A stretch of 64,000 bases of DNA from Limonium bicolor (Eukaryota > Streptophyta > Magnoliopsida > Caryophyllales > Plumbaginaceae). Positions 52,479 through 63,253 of this stretch are shown piece after piece. The stretch's first letter is position 1, and every line of letters starts with the position of its first letter. The notes under the pieces were generated by a model. That model worked only from the letters and a program-made list of their open reading frames with translations, was not told the DNA's origin and did not search any database. The stretch lies in contig CM041780.1 of the NCBI GenBank assembly GCA_023374045.1, positions 90,857,627 through 90,921,626 on the forward strand. Direction: 5' to 3'. Position numbers and translations under genes: made by a program.

Positions 52479-52740
52479 CTCCCTTTTAGAGTTTGTTGTA
52501 GTTTGTTGTTGTGTGAAATGCTGGGCTAGGTCGTCAACTGTTGTTGTACAACCAGGAACCTGTCTATGGAAACATTTTTGGAGGTGGCTTCACGGCTACT
52601 GTCAGCTGTTCTTTCATCTAAGTGTGGTAGACTCGGTGGGGTATGGTTCCTCCTGGTTTTCCGACCTTAAAGTGGTGACATTTGAGCTATTTTGGGTGGG
52701 GGGTAGGATGAATAGGGGCTTTGAAGTGAAGGTGAGAAGT

Positions 52741-52758
52741 TTCCCATAGATGACTCCA
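52741..52758 (-). other. Primer-binding site of the gag element
   Basis: The minus strand reads TGGAGTCATCTATGGGAA, resembling the TGGCGCCGTCTATGGGAA type common upstream of plant gypsy gag genes. It lies two bases from the LTR end at 52761. Confidence 0.5.
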
Positions 52759-52760
52759 AA

Positions 52761-53603
52761 TGTGAGAGTATAATCAGTGTTGTATGCTTAGACTATCTCT
52801 CTTAGGTGTTGGTAATCTACAGGTTAGAGTGTAACCTACATGTTTATGATTAAGGTCACTTTCTTCTATGATAGTCTTTTGAGTGCAGTAACGAGTAAGG
52901 AAGATGACAACATGATTTGTGTGGTTAGATCGTAAATGACCTAGTCTACGGGGGGTTTCGATAGAGGTTCTTAGTAGAATCGAGTGAGTACAAATGAAGA
53001 GACAGGGGAGAGTTTGGGAGTTCGGTATTGTGTCTCCATTGACCGTGTTCCATAAATATGGTATTTTTTTATAAGGAAAAGGATGAAGGAGTTGGTACGT
53101 CTCCTGACTTTTCACTCACTGCTAGCCGGGCTGATGACATAGGGCATGCCACGAGATAGGGCTGACGTCACCCTATATAGGTTTCTCTGTCAAGGATGAA
53201 ACTTCCTTGATCTACTTGGCCACCCATCCTTAATTGTGGAAAGGACACTTGTTGTCTTCAGGCAATAATGGCATGTCAGAGTGGCGTGCAAGTTGGTTTG
53301 CATGGATGCCTAAAGTGGTAATGACAGGTTATCCGATGAGACTAATTAGACAGGGCGTCAGAGAACCGAATACTTGGTCATGAGTGTTTCCTTCGTGGCG
53401 AAGGGGGCCGATTAGGGCTTCCACTAATGGCACCCGACTTCGATGTCTGGAGAAGCCGGCTTCCTAGATTCAGTGTCTGCCGGTCAGGATTTTTGTGCCC
53501 TGGTTGTTAGCTTGTCACCCAGGTACATGCGATCATGAGAGGGAAATGTGATTAGTACTTTCAATAATATGATTAAGGTGTGACTAATTACACCATACCA
53601 ACA
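52761..53603 (-). repeat. 5' LTR of the gag element
   Basis: On the plus strand it starts TGTGAGAG next to the primer site. A likely outer end is CATACCAACA at 53603 (TG...CA). The inner end is firm. The outer end is chosen only by the dinucleotide and by the change to AT-rich sequence. No partner LTR is present in the window. Confidence 0.5.
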
Positions 53604-54010
53604 ATGCTATTACATGTTACTCGCTCCTGCTCAATTTAAATGACGTTTCAATAGCAAAAAATATGTTCAAAAATAAATGACGTTCTTTTATTGTATATCT
53701 TGATTGTTCTTGTAATACTCCTATTAAAAATCAGTTTTCAAGGATTTATTATAATGCTAAATATACAACTTTTACAAAAAGGAAACTTCTTTTACGTGAG
53801 GATAGACAATAAGTAAAATAAAAATTGTTGTCCTCTGCTCTTCTATTTCTCTCACTATGCACGTATGTAGAGACCATCACTTTTTTCATTCTCTGCAGTT
53901 ACATTTCCATTTTCTATTACCTTCTACACCTCCACTGAGTAACCATCACTATCCTTTTATGTTGTTCACAATCACTGGTTAATTTTAAACCCAAAAATGG
54001 TGAAGACAAT
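53604..54010. other. AT-rich intergenic stretch
   Basis: No repeat or gene recognised. A start codon at 53997 opens a 10-codon frame that overlaps the start at 54011 in another frame. Confidence 0.5.
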
Positions 54011-55040
54011 ATGGATTCAACCGAGATAAGAGATAGTGAAAAGCCTACAAACCTGGAATCAAATGATGAAGAATATGAGAGATTCAATACAGACATTCAT
54101 TTGATTTTTGAAAGAATTTTTCAAGACATTGATGAAGTTGAGGAAAGTATGGCAAAGGTGAAATACATGACAAATTTGGCAAAGTTGAAATATATGACGT
54201 TTTCATTGCATGACGTTGCAGGTATATGCTTATCTTCTTTTTTTTCTTGTTTTTATTTCGGCATACTCATATTCTCACTCCTTATAAATACAATCCTTCT
54301 CAATTTTGTAAACATGATTTGCATATATACACTTTTTATTGCTGTTAACCTGAACTAATTAAATGATTGAATTATTTGAGGAAGGTTGAAAACCCTTATT
54401 TTAGGATTGTGAGTTATAATCAATTTGTTAGCAATGTATAATTCACTTTTTATTGCTATTAACCTGAGCTAATTAAAAAAATGAATTATTTGAGGAAGGT
54501 TGAAAACCCTTAATTTTAGGATTGTGTATTATAATCAATTTTGTTAGTAAAGTATAATTCACTTTTTATTGCTGTTAATTTGATATTATTAACTGCTTGA
54601 ATAATTTGAGAAATGGTGAAAATTCCTTAATTATGGGATTCTCAATTATAATCAATTTTTACTAGTGTATAATTTACTTTCTTATTGCAGGTTGATTTGA
54701 ACTTAATAATTTTATTTTGTGATATGGTGTCACATATTAATTTATTTATTCTACACATACTAATTTAGTTACGTATTGTACACACACTTTGTAACTTGTA
54801 GGGAATCATTTGATGGAATCATATTTAAAATTCCAAGATAAGTTTGTTGGCAAGAAAGATAGTTCTTCATCATCAAAACATGAAGTTAAAGCCGAGGAAC
54901 CAAAGCAAGTAGATGAAGTAACATCAGAGCAAGCAGATGAAGTAATATCAAAACAAGTAGATAAAGATGATGGGTGCATGGGGCATCAACATTTAAAGAT
55001 TTTAATACCAACATTTTCATGCAAAAAATGTAATGTGTAA
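54011..55040 (+). CDS. Possible two-exon gene of unknown function
   Basis: Exon 1 (54011-54221) and exon 2 (54802-55040) join in phase across a proposed intron, with donor AG|GTATATG and acceptor TTGTAG|GG, to give 149 codons plus a stop. Exon 1 is acidic and helical-looking (Glu/Asp-rich with DIDEVEESM). Exon 2 has a Ser run, then Lys/Glu/Val-rich repeats (KQVDEV, EQADEV, KQVDKD), and ends with Cys and His residues including a CKKC pair that could bind metal. I do not recognise the family. A weaker acceptor lies at 54690. Transcription is unproven, and the region could be a gene relic. Confidence 0.35.
54331..54715 (+). repeat. 115 bp tandem repeat, about 3.3 copies, in the proposed intron
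   Basis: Copies start at 54331, 54445, 54561 and 54676, each with ACTTTTTATTGCTGTTAA or a variant. The last copy changes TTATTGCTG to TTATTGCAG and so creates an acceptor-like site. Confidence 0.85.
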
Positions 55041-55556
55041 TTACATTTTGCGCCATGTAGTTCAAAAAACTTGTCCTGCTAACAATTCCCTAGTAGTCTG
55101 CACTAACATAAATTCACAAGAAATTTGTGTTGGTAGACGACCTTGCCTTTCAAACTGTCATTTTTTAAGGTGAGGAGTTTTGTATCGGTTATCTCCACAT
55201 GATTTTATGGTATCCTTCATGCAGCACTGAAGTGTTAAGAATACACGGTTAAATAGATGAGCTGGATAATCATCAAAAGCTTTTTGAACTACATAAACAA
55301 GCTTTGCAATTGTTGTTGCACGTTTCTTCTACTAAAATGATTGAACCGCCCTAAAAAAAACAAGATCAAGAACATTTAAATCGAGAGAAGTAAAATATTG
55401 ACTGCAAATAACACTTCTCTATATCCATAGTTGCTCTAAGAGGGTGGATATTTAAAACTACCGTAAGGACTCTTTGGGTCAACTTTATTTCCATCATATA
55501 AGGGTGACAATTTGATTTAATTGAGGCCCCGTTCACTGCCGACCTTTAAAAAATGA
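55041..55556. other. Unassigned stretch
   Basis: No supported gene or repeat on either strand. Confidence 0.5.
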
Positions 55557-56240
55557 GTGAGTGAATCATTGAATTTTGGTTCCAAAAGTGGCCAGCCCAT
55601 ATGTGCCGATTTTCCAAGCCTATTTGATAAGTCGTTCGGTCATAAGTTGTACATAAAAAATGATAAAGTTAGACAACTTGACACATCTACCCTCAGATTG
55701 TCTTTCTATCTTCGGGGCACCAATCTTCTCTTCCAAGCTGGAACAGCAACAATCTTCATAAGGAACGTGACGAATCCTTTATCGTGGATAAGTGTTGCGA
55801 CGATGAAGGTTGATTTCGAGGGCAACATGGACATCATGGCATGTCCTGGGACGATAATAAGGAGAATTCGCCAAAAGTTTGCCGGCCGATTTCAACCTAG
55901 ATTTTGAGGAGATGGCTCTTTCAACCGCTTACACCGCGAACCCTCTTTATGTCGCCAAGGTTGCAAGCTCATGCGGCTGGTGTTCCTTATCAAGGCCAAT
56001 GTGAATCTCTTTGTTTAGAAGACAACACAATGCTTTCCAGTTTACGTCCCTCATTGTTTCACTATAAAGGAACCATTGGTGTTTCTACTAAAGTTATTCA
56101 CCAAGTACATGTGATTAACACTTTAGGTGCAATTAAGTTCTCAGATCAAAGGAACAGCATTGCAGCAGCTCGCCCTTAATGCCCTTGGGAAGCATTGAAT
56201 ACCTCGAATGCTATCCCTATTATCGATCACGAATTCGTAG
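55557..56240 (+). pseudogene. Unrecognised coding-like relic
   Basis: Composition is more balanced than the AT-rich flanks. Two plus-strand frames (55557-55907, 116 codons; 55904-56179, 91 codons) abut in different phases, which would fit a frameshifted relic. The first has a stretch LFQAGTATIFIRNV. I cannot assign a family, and chance frames are possible. Confidence 0.25.
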
Positions 56241-56479
56241 CTGGAGGTGGTGCCACCTTGTAAGGTGGCATCTATTTTGTCCTTTTGTGGTTTATTATTT
56301 TGTAAAACTTTTAAATGTTATATTTTATTATATATAAGTCCAAATAACATAAATTGTATACCATTGTTCATCATAATTCGAACTCTTCGAAATAAGATCA
56401 AACATGAATATGTTTTGATAAATTTTTATTTTTTTATTTTTTGTATGTACATATTTTTTGAAATTCATTGTGAATCTGA

Positions 56480-56985
56480 AGTTTAGGAAAAGTGAATCAA
56501 AGGTTGTTAAAAAGTGAATCGAAGGTTGTTAAAAAGTGAATCAAAGAGTTGCCTACGTAAAAGTGAATAAGAGTTTTTTAAAAAAAGTGAATCTCATAAA
56601 CAGAGATTGTTTAACTAAAGTGATTATGATTGTTTGACTAGTGTGAGTCAAAGGTTTTAGAAAAGTGAATAAAAGGTTGTTAAAAAGTGAATCACAAGTT
56701 GTTACAAAGTGAATCATAGTAATAAGAAAAGTGAATCTCGTAAGCGTAGATTGTTTAACTAAAGTGATTAAGAGGTTTAAGAAATGTGAATCAGAGGTTT
56801 TTATAAAGTTAATCATGCGTTTAAGAAAAGTGAATAAGTGATTTAAGAAAAATGATTCTCGTAAATCGAGATTATTTAACAAAAGTGAATAAGCGGTTTA
56901 AGAAAAGTGAATCAGAGGTTTAAGAAAAATGAATCAAAGGTTTTTTTAAAGGTGAATCAAAAGTTTAAGAAAGGTGAATATTTTG
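56480..56985. repeat. Degenerate minisatellite of GTGAATC words
   Basis: About twenty irregularly spaced copies of AAAAGTGAATCA-like words separated by GGTTGTTA or GGTTTAAG spacers. The 109-codon minus-strand frame at 56553-56882 is its translation and not a gene. Confidence 0.8.
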
Positions 56986-57829
56986 TTTAATACTAGTAAA
57001 AGTTAATCCTACCACAAACTTATGCGAGAACAGTATGAACCTTTCATTCATTGAAAGTGAACCCTAAACCCTGCACTACAAACCATACAAATGTCTTCGA
57101 CGTTTTTAACTTTCCTAGGGTGGTTTTTAGAGTGTTTGGGATAAGATTCATTTTCTTAATGAATAAGGTTCATTTTATTGTTAAAGAAGATTCATTTTGT
57201 TAATAAATAAGATTCATTTTAAAAATACGTAATATATACTCCTTATAAAAACATAAAATTTTAAAATTTTAAGTTACCAACCAAAACATATTCATGATGC
57301 ATCTTGTTTGAAGAGCACAAAAAATGATGAACAATGATATAATGTTTTTTATTTGTGCACTTATATTTTATGGGTTATAACATTTTGAAAAAAAAAATAT
57401 TTTTTTTTCTCTATCCTCCTTCTTCCTCTGTGTGCGTGCCTGTGTTGTTCTTTTTTTTTCTGTTCACTTATTTTCTTCTATTACTTTTAATTAGACTAAT
57501 AATGCATTGACATGTTACATGAAGCCATATTAGAAGGTGGAACAAGCTCTATGTTCTCCTAACTAATTATCGATATCGGGTTGGGATATGTACTGTTGAA
57601 GGAAATATACATTTTGACCTCCGTAAGTGGGAAGATTTATCCAAACACAAGGTAACCCACATTTATCATAGAACCATATGTGAGCTTTATGGGGGGGAAA
57701 TAGCCAAGTCAAGCAAAAAAGTGCTGGTAAAAGCTAATAATAAAGCCGAAAAAAACACTGGCCTAAATGTTCAGACAAAAAGTTGATCCAAGTACTTTTT
57801 GAAAAGAGTTCAAATCCATTCATTAATTA
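56986..57829. other. AT-rich stretch with ATTCATTTT words
   Basis: At 57136-57225 there are four or more copies of AAGATTCATTTT-like words, roughly the complement of the words at 56480-56985. The rest (including A/T runs near 57390) shows no gene. Confidence 0.5.
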
Positions 57830-58066
57830 CTCCCTCCGTCCTGAATTGACCGTCCTGTTTGTTTTATGGCACGTTTTTCCACTTCAATATTAAGCATATA
57901 AGATAAAATAATTTTATAAAACTAAATTTTGTAACATATAGTTTATCACGTAAGGAATCATATGCAAAACTTAAATTTTCAAAATTATTTATCTTATATG
58001 TTAAAAATTGAAGTCAAACGACATGTCCAAATAGTAAACAGGACGGTCAATTCAGGACGGAGGGAG
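57830..58066 (-). mobile_element. Stowaway-type MITE, 237 bp, second copy
   Basis: The termini CTCCCTCCGTCC and GGACGGAGGGAG are perfect inverted repeats, flanked by TA (57828-57829 and 58067-58068). The interior matches the MITE at 47510 in opposite orientation. The open frame at 57962-58285 is mostly MITE sequence. Confidence 0.93.
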
Positions 58067-60274
58067 TATTTGCTAAAGTTGAGATCGGTATTTAGGACTG
58101 ACAAAATTAAAACTATAGATAAATTAATATCCTTTTCTGTAGCCGAATTCAAGTCTGCACACAAAATTTTGTTTATAATTTGGGTCAAATTAAACGTCAA
58201 GATCATTGAATTAACCAAAACCGTCTCAGCCAACCCAAATCCTTATTTTCGGATTTTGCCTGATCTAATTGGTTCTCATAATTAGATTGAAGTTTAGGTC
58301 AAAAAGCAATGAAAAGGTGATGCAAGCTACGAGTAAACCTCAAGATCAAGCGCTTGAAATTTAACCCCTGTAACAGCACGCCTTCTTTTGTCCATCCTAA
58401 TATTCTACCATGATTCCTTATCTTGTTACTTGCTCGCGCTATTATTTCACCATCACAGTCGAGGAAAGCGTACTCGATTGAAAAATTCCGCTGCTTCTAT
58501 AGTTTGTGATCCGCATAGCAGTCGCTGCGCCTGCGGGTTAAAACAGACAACTCTCTAAAATCCTTTACCGTTCTGTCGCCTTTTCTGTATATAACAATGC
58601 TTTATTTCCAAAAGAGCTATAAGAAATTGCACACTTCTGAGTATACATAGTCCAGGCACCTGCAGTTCAAATGATAAAAAGCCCGAGGAAAGGGCAATGT
58701 ATAGCAAAACACAATACATAACCAAGAAGTGTCTTCAAAGTCGTTAGAAACACCGATATCAGATGCAAGCAGTGATTTTCAGGGAAAAGGGGAACCAAAC
58801 AACAGAAGCATTCTCCGGACAGGTCCGTCCATCAGGAGTGTGGGTGAGAAGAGAATTGAGGAGGGTCTCGAAGAGTTCAAAGTGACATGGATTTCAGTTG
58901 AGTTGCATTGGAAGGACAGATTCAACGGACTGACGATGTATCTTAACATCCCCCCTACCATTTCATATTTATCTTTTATAAGGGAATAACTCAACTGGGT
59001 GAGCAGAAAACAACACAACATGGCCACAAATGCGTGGAATGAATGTTCTGCTAAAAAGTAAGATTAGTTACAAGAACGAGTCCGACTTGATCAAAATGCA
59101 AGAACAGATTGGCATATCCATCAGGATAATACAAAAGTGACGGTAGAGATTTTTCCCAATACAAGACTAGTGTGGGTAAAGGAGGTTGCCCTCCACTCGT
59201 GAATCAACTTCAAATGCTGAGTTCAGAAAAATAAGGACATTTGAACGCTTCTCCTGGAATGAAACATGTAAGCAACCCACCTTTCCAACTCGCATTGCCA
59301 ACTTCAGCACATGAAAAGAAGACCCCTTCGACTCAACCTACCTTTCAAAGAGATTTACAAAGTAGCATCTAAGTTCCAATCTTAAAGAGGCTTTTTATGA
59401 TGTGTGAATGTCATCCAAAAGAGCTTCACATATAAATAAAATTATCCCATGGTTGTAAACTCCATTTTGACTTCCAGGATCAAGTAAGATAGTGGGAGTT
59501 ACAGCGAGTTTGTTGAAGCAGGGGCTATATAGATATTCTGTCATCTAATATATGGTTCGCTGGGCGAACAGAATCAAGCTGGCAACAGAAACTGGAAAAG
59601 CAAAGCTACGACTGAAACATTGGTAGGTAACATGAAAGGCTGAAACGGCACAACAGCACAGACCAGACACCAGACCTTGTCATCCACAAACTACCATGCA
59701 GATAGACATAGCATAACCGCCAAACACCTGATCATAGATTTAACAAATACTTACAATGACAATACATTTAGTTTCAGTCACAAACAACCGAAATCCACAG
59801 CTCGGGTTATTGATTCATAAAAAAAAAAAAAAAAGCACTTACCAGCCATGCAGAACTGGAAAAGGGAAGCATCAGCTCAGCCACCCAAACAGAATTTTTA
59901 AGCCTCCGTGATGTATATCTTTTATCTATGTATGTGATTCCAAAATGTTGGTCCCATTATTGAGCAACAGCGGCAGTGGTCGCAAATAAGATGTCAAGCA
60001 AGGAAAAATGATTTCCTTTATTTCTCAATTTAGAATAATCCTCCACAGTCAAGAGACCAAGCCAGCTTTTTTTAAAGAAGAAAAGTGAACATGGTATTGA
60101 AGAAAGAAAAGTGCTCACACTCCACTACACCAGAGTATGAAAGAATAGCAACAAAAAAATGAGTGATGAATAACATTTCTACTAGTTTTCTTTTCAATGT
60201 CAACAATACATACAAGGAGCAGGAAGCAGCAAAATTTGGAAGCCACTTCAACATTATGCAATGTCAAAGATAGA
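58067..60274. other. No recognised gene; may continue the SUO 3' flank on the minus strand
   Basis: No coding similarity seen. On the minus strand 58700-60274 directly continues the inverted 3' UTR arm at 60275 and could be downstream SUO UTR or flank. The mirror sequence would lie beyond 64000, so this cannot be tested here. Confidence 0.35.
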
Positions 60275-61051
60275 GATACATAAAGGCAAAGAAAGAGGAG
60301 GTAGAGGAAGAAGAAAAAAAAAAAAAAAGCACGGAAAAACAAAGGTCTACAGTTAACTCATACACCTGGGAAAGAAAAGCTGAAAAAAGGCATGACAGAC
60401 AAATAGGTGAGCCTCTTGGATAAGAAAGATTATGCTTCCCACAGTCGAATTATCTACAGAAGGAACCTGATATGTGCAGTTATCCGTCAGAAATCAAAAC
60501 AAGTGTTTGAAGACGCTAGCAGCTTCTCTAGGAGTGCAACTGGCCACACCACGCATCACCAAAAGGAGAGATGAGGGGGTTCCCACAACCACCTGCAACC
60601 ACAAACAAATGAGAAGTGTTTTTTTATAACAGGGAAAAAAACAAACCCACATTATTCTAAACTAAAGGCACAATCTAGAGACATATAGCTAACAGGTAAC
60701 AACAATTTAGAGATAGCATAAGACAAGTGAGGGAACCTACAGATTTGGAGGGACCTCTACAATCTACTGTCGCATCCAGCACAAAAAATGAAATCAAGAA
60801 TACGTAGTGAATGTTTGTAAACAAAGGTAAGACAAGAAACAGATGCAGATGTGAATTTGAATATACAGCCTAACTTCGGTTCTACCAGCAAGAGAGCAAA
60901 TATTGGCTTTCCAAATCGACGCACCCATACCTCACAGTAGAATCTTATTTAACATCAAGTTTCTAACAAACAAAAGGTCTAGCTACTTACTCAAGATTGG
61001 GCATTCACCCCAAGGTTCCACTACGAATTGCTCACTGCCATAATTGCTGCT
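60275..61051 (-). repeat. Left arm of a large inverted repeat (SUO 3' end, antisense)
   Basis: The reverse complement of this segment matches 63234-64000 with very few differences, mostly single bases. It contains the last codons of SUO, the stop, the 3' UTR and a UTR intron, all reading on the minus strand. The arm probably extends further left, because its mate runs off the window. Confidence 0.93.
60593..60990 (-). other. 3' UTR intron copy in the left arm
   Basis: On the minus strand the donor is GTAAGTAG and the acceptor is TTGCAG. It equals the intron at 63295-63688. Its retention shows that the arm was copied as DNA and not from spliced RNA. Confidence 0.55.
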
Positions 61052-63253
61052 CTAGGGATTTGTTACAACAAGAAGAGTCCTTGAAGTCTTTGAGGAAGCT
61101 AAATGAGATTGTTGGTGAAGGTTCTACTCCTTTTTCCTCAACATGCATTGTGGATAAAAGCGCTCTCACTGTAGCTGTGCAGATCCATACTTCAAAACAT
61201 CTTGCCCATGATGAGACTCCTGGTCCTAGTGGGGATACATCACAGACAGCATTGAGTTCGTTTTCAGCTGAAGATGTGGTCCGAGATGAGATTCCTGTTG
61301 ACAAGGGTCCAGGTAAAGGTGCTGATGTTGCCATGCAATGTATATCATTAAGACACGATGATCAGAAAAGTACTTCAGTCCAAGAGTTTAGTAGTAGTGC
61401 TGCTTTGGAGCAGAAACATCCTTCTCCTACATGTTCTGCACTTACCAGTACAATTGATGGGCAAGTGATCGAGTTTTGTGGTGCTGATCCACCTGTTCTT
61501 CCAGAAACTTCAAGCAACCTCAAAGCTTGCGACTCAGATTATAAAGGTTGCAGCAAAGTGGTTGATGTCAGTGAGAACCAAAAAATCAAACCTGCATCCA
61601 GATTCAGTTCTGCTGATCTTGAACATAAGATAGTATCCAAGGATGAAAGTTCTGTGAAGAATGAGCACCTTCCTGGTGAGCCATTTTTACAGGATCTGTC
61701 TGCTGTTGCAGGAGTTAAACCAGCCAACTCTAAGCAGTCTGACTTGGCTGCAGCTAAGGCGGAGCCAAAAGAGGAATCTGTTTCCGTTGCTGCTGATATT
61801 TCGGTGTCGGCAGGTGCTCTTAATTCTGATAAAAAGCTTGAATTTGATTTGAATGAAGGCTTAATATTGAGGATGTGAAGCATGGAGAGAGAATAACTCT
61901 GCAACATTTCCATTGCCAGCTCTTTCTCGAGTAGCATGTCATATTCCCCTTCTCTGTCTTTCCAACCAGGCTCTTTACCAACGTCCGTGACTGTGACTGC
62001 TGCTGCTAAGAGACCCTTTGTTCCTCCAGAAGATCTACTAAAGAATAAATCACAACTTGGGTGGAAAGGATCAGCTGCCACTAGTGCATTTCGTCCTGCT
62101 GAACCTCGAAAAATTGAGCTGCAGACAGGCTCTGATAAGAAGGGCCCCTTTCGTGAATCAGTGGCCCCTAAACAAGTTCACCCTGTTTTAGATATTGACC
62201 TAAATGTAACTGATGAGCAGATGTCGCTGGATATTGATTGTCAAAATTCAACACAGGAGGTTAACAGGAAGACTGATGGTAAGAATTGCAAATGGAATGG
62301 TAAATTTCAGGACTTCTCTCTCCATTCCCCTGCGGGTTTTGAACTTGATTTAAATAGAGAAGATGATGCTCTAGAGGCAGGGCAACCATCAATCAATCAG
62401 AGTGAGAAATTCCTGGCTGTTGAACTTTCTCGTGAGTCAAGCATTAAAAGAGACTTTGATCTGAATGATGGTCCATCTATGGATGAAACAACTTTGGAGC
62501 CATTGGCACACAGCCACTTCAATTTTACCAAAATTCCTCCACAGAACTCATTTGGTCCAAGAATGAGCAGCCCTGTGGTGGGAAATATATCGCAGTGGTG
62601 TTCTCCAGGAGGTATATGTTCAGGACTCACAACCCCTTCAACACTACCTGATAGTAGAGGAGAACCTTTTCCGTTATCTGGGGTCGGGGGCTCTCAAAGA
62701 ATGCTTAGTGTTCCCACTGGACCTACATCAGTCAATCCTGATTTGTACCAGGGACCGATGCTACCCTCTTCACCCGCTATGTCTTTTGGGACAACTGCTT
62801 TCCAGTATCCAGTTTTTCCGTTTGGAAGCAGTTTTCAGTTGTCCACATCTTTCTTGCCTGGGGGATCTGGTGCCTTTGTGGACCCCTCATCTGGTGCTCG
62901 GTATTGTGCCCGGCCATCCCAGCACAGTTTGTGGGTACGAGTGGTGCATTTTCGTCTCAGTTTGCTCTCCCTGTGTTGCTAATGTTCCAAATGTTAGTAC
63001 TAGCACTAGTCTTGTTGACAGCTCTGGGAAATGGAGTAGGCAGGCCTTGGATCTAAACTTTGGTCCTGGAGGTGGAGATACTGAAAGGAGGGATGTGGTG
63101 TCTCACATGACATCAAGGCAGCTACTTCCTCAAGTCCTAACAGAGGAACAGGCAAGGGTATATCAAGCCGCTGGAGGCAGTTCAAAGAGGAAGGAACCTG
63201 AAGGAGGTGGGGAAACAGAGAAACTGAATTTCAAGCAGCAATTATGGCAGTGA
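61051..63253 (+). pseudogene. SUO: SUO-like C-terminal fragment (BAH/TFIIS-domain protein), frameshifted
   Basis: Three plus-strand frames together cover the C-terminal third to half of plant SUO, a protein of about 1,600 residues with an N-terminal BAH domain and a TFIIS-like helical bundle. Family hallmarks are KLEFDLNEG, PFVPPEDLL, LGWKGSAATSAFRPAEPRK, LDIDLNV, DFDLNDGPS, FQYPVFPFGSSF, RQALDLNFGPGG, EEQARVYQAAGG and KRKEPEGG, ending LWQ-stop at 63253. The BAH and TFIIS parts are absent because the left end is replaced by the inverted 3' UTR arm. Frame changes occur near 61862, at two places in 61895-61935, near 62905 and near 62968, all explicable by single missing bases. Arabidopsis SUO is a GW-repeat protein needed for miRNA-mediated translational repression. 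As shown, this copy cannot make that protein. Confidence 0.85.

Noticed and set aside
52405..52749. 114-codon plus-strand frame
   Set aside because: It overlaps the antisense strand of the gag relic and its leader.
57962..58285. 107-codon plus-strand frame
   Set aside because: About a third is Stowaway MITE sequence including its terminus.
60997..61050. ATG at 60997 as the start of the SUO frame
   Set aside because: The first 18 codons lie in the inverted arm and are antisense 3' UTR and last codons, so this ATG is accidental.
61032..62081. Minus-strand frames of 100 and 180 codons
   Set aside because: They are antisense to SUO coding sequence, which is clearly read on the plus strand.
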